From: Fidelibacterota bacterium
Lineage (GTDB): Bacteria > Fidelibacterota > UBA8477 > JABMPR01
Length of the DNA: 64,000 nt
Direction: 5' to 3'
Assembly (NCBI GenBank): GCA_018650795.1
Contig: JABIFG010000234.1
Coordinates: 1 to 64,000, forward strand
Shown here: piece after piece, positions 59,041 to 64,000 of the stretch
Layout of the letters: every line of letters starts with the position of its first letter
How positions within the stretch are numbered: position 1 is the stretch's first letter
Notes under the pieces: model-generated
Databases searched by the model: none
Told to the model about the DNA's origin: nothing
Seen by the model: the letters and a program-made list of their open reading frames with translations, nothing else
Made by a program: the position numbers and the translations under genes

Positions 59041-60756
59041 ATGGTTGCGAATGTAAACGCATCAATTGATGATAATGCCGCTGAAACCCCTGGAAAACCA
59101 CTGAATTTTGTTGAAGAGATCCTTAATGATCATCTCAAAACGGGTCGATTTGGCCAGACCGTACATACCCGATTTCCACCAGAACCCAATGGCTATCTGC
59201 ATATTGGACACGCAAAATCCATCGCCCTCAATTTCAGTTTGGCTGAGAAGTACGGTGGGCAGTGCAATCTCCGTTTTGATGACACCAATCCCAGCAAAGA
59301 AGAAGCAGAGTATGTTCACTCAATCAAAGAGGATATCAAATGGTTGGGCTTTGATTGGGAAGACCGAGAATACTATGCCTCTGATTATTTTGATCAGCTC
59401 TATGCATGGGCTATTAAGCTTATAGAAGATGGACTGGCCTATGTTTGTGATCTGACGCTTGAAGAGGGTCGGGAATATCGTGGTACTCCCACAGAAGCTG
59501 GTAAACATAGTCCCTACAGGGATCGTTCTGTTGAGGAAAACCTGGATTTATTTGCCAGAATGAAGGCCGGTGAGTTTCCCGATGGTACTCGGACTCTAAA
59601 AGCTAAAATTGACATGGCTCATCCCAATTTTCACATGAGGGATCCGGTTATTTATCGAATTCTGCATGGTCATCATCATCGAACGGGTGATGATTGGTGT
59701 ATATACCCTATGTATGATTTCACCCATGGACAGTCCGACTCTATTGAAAAAATAACTCAGTCGATTTGTACTCTGGAATTTGAGAATCATCGACCTCTCT
59801 ATGACTGGTTCTGTGATAAACTCGAGATTCACCACCCTCAGCAAATCGAATTTGCCAGGTTAAACCTTACCTACACAGTGATGAGTAAGCGGAAGTTTTT
59901 AACACTGGTTAATGAAGGTTTTGTTAATGGGTGGGATGATCCCAGGATGCCGACTATATCCGGTTTGAGACGACGTGGTTACACTCCTGAATCCATTCGC
60001 AACTTCTGTGAATATATCGGTGTAGCAAAGCACAATAGCGTGGTTGATGTGACTATTCTTGAAAACCACATCCGCGAGCATTTAAATGCTATCGCACCAA
60101 GAGTGATGTCAGTCCTCAGACCTCTCAAAGTAGTGATTGAAAATTATCCCGAGGGCAAAGTTGAAGAACTTCAGGCTGTAAATAATCCTGAGGACGAGAG
60201 TGCTGGTACGCGTGCTGTACCCTTCACTCGCGAGCTTTATATCGATCATAATGACTTCATGGAAGTCCCAGTAAAGAAATATTTTCGACTTGCTCCAGGC
60301 AAAGAAGTAAGATTGCGTTATGGGTATATAATCAAATGTGAAGATGTGATCAAGAATGATGCTGGTGAAATTGTCGAATTACGCTGTACAATCGATCCCG
60401 ATACCCTGGGGAAACAGCCAACAGACAGACGAGTTAGGGGAGTTATTCACTGGGTTTCCGCTGACAAGTGTCTTGATGCTGAAATTCGACTTTATGACCG
60501 CCTGTTCAGTGTTGAACATCCAGATAAAGTTGAAGAAGGTCAAGATTTCAGATCAAATATTAATCCTGATTCACTTGAAATTATTCAACATGCCAAAGTT
60601 GAACCAGCCCTGAAAAATGTCAAGTCAGGAGAGCGCTATCAGTTTGAACGTGTTGGCTATTTTAACGTTGATATTGAGAGTACAGTTGATAAGCTTGTAT
60701 TTAACAGGATTGTGTCCCTCCGAGATAGTTGGGCGAAAATTGCCCGAAAATCCTGA
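59041..60756 (+). CDS. glnS: Glutaminyl-tRNA synthetase
   Basis: '[26 protein letters not shown]', '[30 protein letters not shown]', 'VMSKRKF', C-terminal anticodon-binding barrels. Confidence 0.97.
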   Translation: MVANVNASIDDNAAETPGKPLNFVEEILNDHLKTGRFGQTVHTRFPPEPNGYLHIGHAKSIALNFSLAEKYGGQCNLRFDDTNPSKEEAEYVHSIKEDIKWLGFDWEDREYYASDYFDQLYAWAIKLIEDGLAYVCDLTLEEGREYRGTPTEAGKHSPYRDRSVEENLDLFARMKAGEFPDGTRTLKAKIDMAHPNFHMRDPVIYRILHGHHHRTGDDWCIYPMYDFTHGQSDSIEKITQSICTLEFENHRPLYDWFCDKLEIHHPQQIEFARLNLTYTVMSKRKFLTLVNEGFVNGWDDPRMPTISGLRRRGYTPESIRNFCEYIGVAKHNSVVDVTILENHIREHLNAIAPRVMSVLRPLKVVIENYPEGKVEELQAVNNPEDESAGTRAVPFTRELYIDHNDFMEVPVKKYFRLAPGKEVRLRYGYIIKCEDVIKNDAGEIVELRCTIDPDTLGKQPTDRRVRGVIHWVSADKCLDAEIRLYDRLFSVEHPDKVEEGQDFRSNINPDSLEIIQHAKVEPALKNVKSGERYQFERVGYFNVDIESTVDKLVFNRIVSLRDSWAKIARKS

Positions 60757-60854
60757 GTAGAGAGTTGAAAAATTAGTTTCAGTATGAGTTCTTGCAATCA
60801 TGACAGACATAGAATTATTTTCTTGGCAAGTAATCTGAATAATCTGGGGAGCTT

Positions 60855-62090
60855 ATGAATAAAAAGTTAATTCTGTTCATCATTCTAGGGGTGTTTGTTG
60901 CTGGTGCTTTTGCTCAGGAGATTCTGCCTGTCTCGAACAACAATATTCTGGTGTTTGTTGAACCATTTGAGAATCACAGCCCCAGAGCTGAGCAAAGTTG
61001 GCTGGAACAAGGATTTCCCGGGTTTTTAAAGAGTGGTTTGGCTGAGACAGACTATCTGTATGCCTATTCTATCCCTGACTTTCAAAATGATCTGGTAGAT
61101 CGACCCCACAAGCTCCAGGATTTGATATGGAAGTCGGTCTTTCAGAGACAAGTGGATCCAGGCTACGAATCCTATCTGGTGCTGGGTCGCTACAGCTATA
61201 TGGAAGGTGAACTTACTGTCCAGATGGATCTTTTGTCACTGAGAGACACTAAAGTTCTGGCGCGATTTGAGGATAAGGTCCCATATACAAAATTACTCAC
61301 CTGGAAAAATGAGCTGGCTGAATGGACATTGGCCAGTCTTCGACTCAAGGATGATCCTACTCTGAGTTCCAGCACCGACATCAAAATGCCCGGTCAGGAT
61401 GTGGCCCCATTACCAGGAGTAGCGCTCAGGGATCAATTGACCAATCTTTTTAATACGAAAAAGCAGAATGAGACCGAAGATTTACAACGCAAATATGAAC
61501 AACAATCCCGGATGAAGCTTGGCGCTCAATTGGAAGCTTTATGGCATGATATCGCCTATGATCCATATCTGGCAGACATCCACGACATTCATACTCTACG
61601 CCTTCAGGCTGAACCTGATAGCGTCCTGGTAAACTTTAAGGTGGGTTATCGTATTAATCCCCGCATTTTGGATGAGATTGAGCATTTTAGCAAAACGCGT
61701 TCTGGTCTGGTTGGCAAGACAGAGTCTTTTGATGACCATGCCTTCATGGACTTGGGATATATCGATGCTGATTTCACAAGAGAAGTTGCCGGAGGTGATT
61801 GGAGAATCGTGCCAATAATCACGATGGGACCCGAAAAACTACCCTTCCGGCGAGTCTTCTATCATTCATTCCCGCGACCCATTGATTCACCTGGTGAGTA
61901 CTATTATAATCAGGGAAAATTCAAACAATTACTCCTGGCTATTCCTGGTGTTGACGCACTACGCATCTTTGCACAGGAAGTACAACAAGTTTATGAATAT
62001 TCAATCGTTGTGGGCTATGATGAAATCGAAAAGCTTGACAAGATTCAAGTTAAGTTTGTCGCTGAACAGGATCTGGCAGATCAATTATAA
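60855..62090 (+). CDS. Secreted protein of unknown function with weak FlgO/CsgG-like N-terminal pattern
   Basis: Signal peptide; 'ILVFVEPFENHS...WLEQGFPGFLKSGLAE...YLVLGRYSYMEGELTVQMDLLSLRDTKVLARFEDKV'. Confidence 0.5.
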   Translation: MNKKLILFIILGVFVAGAFAQEILPVSNNNILVFVEPFENHSPRAEQSWLEQGFPGFLKSGLAETDYLYAYSIPDFQNDLVDRPHKLQDLIWKSVFQRQVDPGYESYLVLGRYSYMEGELTVQMDLLSLRDTKVLARFEDKVPYTKLLTWKNELAEWTLASLRLKDDPTLSSSTDIKMPGQDVAPLPGVALRDQLTNLFNTKKQNETEDLQRKYEQQSRMKLGAQLEALWHDIAYDPYLADIHDIHTLRLQAEPDSVLVNFKVGYRINPRILDEIEHFSKTRSGLVGKTESFDDHAFMDLGYIDADFTREVAGGDWRIVPIITMGPEKLPFRRVFYHSFPRPIDSPGEYYYNQGKFKQLLLAIPGVDALRIFAQEVQQVYEYSIVVGYDEIEKLDKIQVKFVAEQDLADQL

Positions 62091-62131
62091 TTACCCTCTC
62101 TCCTTGAGAGTGAATCCCTGAGCAGGTAAAT

Positions 62132-63436
62132 ATGGAAATAGTCTATACCCTTTTAATTGCTGCTTTAACAGCAGTTGTCACCTTTTTTATTGCCCGAAAA
62201 ACTCAAGGATCGGTAGATTTTAAGGATCGGGAAACCATCACCCGTCTTGAAGTCGAACGAAGCAATCTTCAGGATCAATTAGAACGAGCTCAAAATGAAC
62301 TTGAAAAAATGCGTACTGAAGCCCTGGAATTGCGTGAACAAAATGCCACTATCCATACCCGCCTCGAGGAATCCAAAGATCGTCTAGAGGAAGAGAAGAA
62401 ACGTCTTGTTGAGATGAAGGAACAGCTCCAGGACAGTTTTAAAAGTTTATCTCAGGATGTGTTGCGCGATAGTCAGAAGGAATTTCTACGGCTGGCTGAT
62501 GAAAAATTTAAAGATCAAAGCAAACAGAATCAATCTCACCTTGGTGAAAAAGAGAAATTAATCCAGAAATCCCTGGAAAATATGGATGGACGTTTGAAAG
62601 ATATTGTCCAACGGTCCACTGAATTAAAAACTGAGCTCGAAACCTCCAAGGATGAAACCCAGAGACTCCGCACGACAACGGAGACTTTGCAAACACTCCT
62701 GGCCAGCTCACAGAAGCGCGGTCAATGGGGTGAACGCCTGGTTGAGGATATCTTGCAGTACGTGGGTTTGCAGGAGAACATCAATTACACCAAACAGGCC
62801 ACCATGGATGATGGACAGCGTCCCGATTATACCTTCAAGCTGCCGAAGAGTCGTGAAATCAATATGGATGTTAAATTTCCTCTGGCCCATTACGAGAATT
62901 ACCTGCAGACCTCTGACCCTCAGTTACAGGATATTGAGAAGAAAGCCTTCCTCCAGGATGTTCGAAAGCATCTGAATGAAATCAGCAAGCGCGGTTATAT
63001 CGATACTGCCAAAGGCACTGTGGATTACGCCATGATGTTTATACCTAATGAGTCCATTTATGGTTTTATCAACCAGGAAGATCCTGACTTTATTGGAGAA
63101 GCGCTGAGCAAGAAGATCATGCTGTGCTCACCCATAACCTTATATGCAGTCTTATCTCTATTAAATCAGGCAACAGCTAATTTTATGATGGAACAACGTG
63201 CCTCAGAAATCATGAATGAGGTAGTCAAGTTTCAACAACAGTGGGATAAGTTTTCTGAGGTGATGAATAAAACAGAGAAGAATCTGGATATTGCTGTACG
63301 GCAATTCCAGGAACTGATTTCTACTAGATCTCGGGCACTAGAACGACCAGTTAATAAAATTCTTGAACTCCAGAAGAAAGAAGCTTTGACGCCGGGGTCC
63401 ACCCAGACTGAACTAGATTCAGGTGATGTAGACTAG
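62132..63436 (+). CDS. rmuC: DNA recombination protein RmuC
   Basis: N-terminal TM, coiled coil, 'SSQKRGQWGERLVEDILQYVGLQENINYTKQATMDDGQRPDYTFKLP...MDVKFPLAHYENYL'. Confidence 0.96.
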   Translation: MEIVYTLLIAALTAVVTFFIARKTQGSVDFKDRETITRLEVERSNLQDQLERAQNELEKMRTEALELREQNATIHTRLEESKDRLEEEKKRLVEMKEQLQDSFKSLSQDVLRDSQKEFLRLADEKFKDQSKQNQSHLGEKEKLIQKSLENMDGRLKDIVQRSTELKTELETSKDETQRLRTTTETLQTLLASSQKRGQWGERLVEDILQYVGLQENINYTKQATMDDGQRPDYTFKLPKSREINMDVKFPLAHYENYLQTSDPQLQDIEKKAFLQDVRKHLNEISKRGYIDTAKGTVDYAMMFIPNESIYGFINQEDPDFIGEALSKKIMLCSPITLYAVLSLLNQATANFMMEQRASEIMNEVVKFQQQWDKFSEVMNKTEKNLDIAVRQFQELISTRSRALERPVNKILELQKKEALTPGSTQTELDSGDVD

Positions 63437-64000
63437 GAAGCAGCCCGTATGCTAGCTTCTCGTTGTACTTTCCGAGATCGAACAAACAACCAGATCAAGG
63501 ACGTTCCAGCTGCGATAAATATTGCAATCACGGAAGCATACCAAACCCAGACATAAGGTTTATCCAGAACCACTGCGAAATAGTAGGCTAGAGGTCCACT
63601 GACCACGGCCACACGAATAGCCGTAATAACCAGTGATGGAATGCCAGTACCGAGACCCTGTAGGGATCGCCCAGAAATCATACCAATAGCGATAAGCCAG
63701 TATACCGGCGAAAAGGTTCTGATGATACTGACTGCAACACCAAGGACTGTTGGATCATCAGTAAAAATTCTAAAAACATAGGGCGCAATGATATAAAAGA
63801 GCGTTCCAGTTCCGATACCTATGATGATCCCGTAACGGAGTCCATCCTTAATAACACTGTTGATAAGGTCAAAACGTTGAGCTCCATAAAACATTCCCAC
63901 AAGTGTCACCAGTGAGCCTGCGATAGCCATAACTGGTAAAAAGAATATCTGATCTAGCCGACCTGCAATCTGGTAACCCGCCACCACTTCTGGAGAGTAA
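63433..64000 (-). CDS. MATE family efflux transporter, partial (5' end outside window)
   Basis: 'VAGYQIAGRLDQIFFLPVMAIAGSLVTLVGMFYGAQRFD', 'RSLQGLGTGIPSLVITAIR'; frame open to window edge. Confidence 0.85.
   Translation of the reverse strand, partial: YSPEVVAGYQIAGRLDQIFFLPVMAIAGSLVTLVGMFYGAQRFDLINSVIKDGLRYGIIIGIGTGTLFYIIAPYVFRIFTDDPTVLGVAVSIIRTFSPVYWLIAIGMISGRSLQGLGTGIPSLVITAIRVAVVSGPLAYYFAVVLDKPYVWVWYASVIAIFIAAGTSLIWLFVRSRKVQREASIRAAS

Noticed and set aside
1-64000. CRISPR array, prophage, IS element or classical defence/toxin-antitoxin island
   Set aside because: No regularly spaced repeats, transposase/integrase, phage structural or recognised defence proteins in the ORF set.

Overview
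The window is a 64 kb, gene-dense bacterial chromosome segment. It is most consistent with an FCB-group lineage such as Neomarinimicrobiota (inferred only from gene content: C25/T9SS-type secreted proteins, a GWxTD protein, class II B12 RNR). Most of it is housekeeping on the + strand: mutL-miaA, nrdJ, folB-folK-dNK, rsmE, HIT, smc, fba-pgk-tpiA-secG, acpS-nnr-recN, trkA-trkH, uvrC, gltX, glnS, rmuC. There are two tRNAs, Gly(CCC) and Leu(GAG). I found no CRISPR array, prophage, transposase or classical defence island. The parts most worth a second look are: (i) a DUF2249 / haem-copper-oxidase-I-like membrane protein / DUF59 mini-operon preceded by an unusual set of dyads and direct repeats, one overlapping the start codon; (ii) a DUF1611 + dipeptide-epimerase-like pair next to a PBP4-like lipoprotein, a possible D-glutamate or peptidoglycan-peptide salvage module; (iii) gingipain-like proteins with a missing canonical His, plus a dockerin-like segment and a separate cohesin-like lipoprotein; (iv) a 70-nt imperfect palindrome upstream of nrdJ; (v) an S24-like repressor apparently lacking the Ser/Lys dyad; (vi) a dispersed family of short palindromic intergenic repeats that distorts naive start-codon calls.
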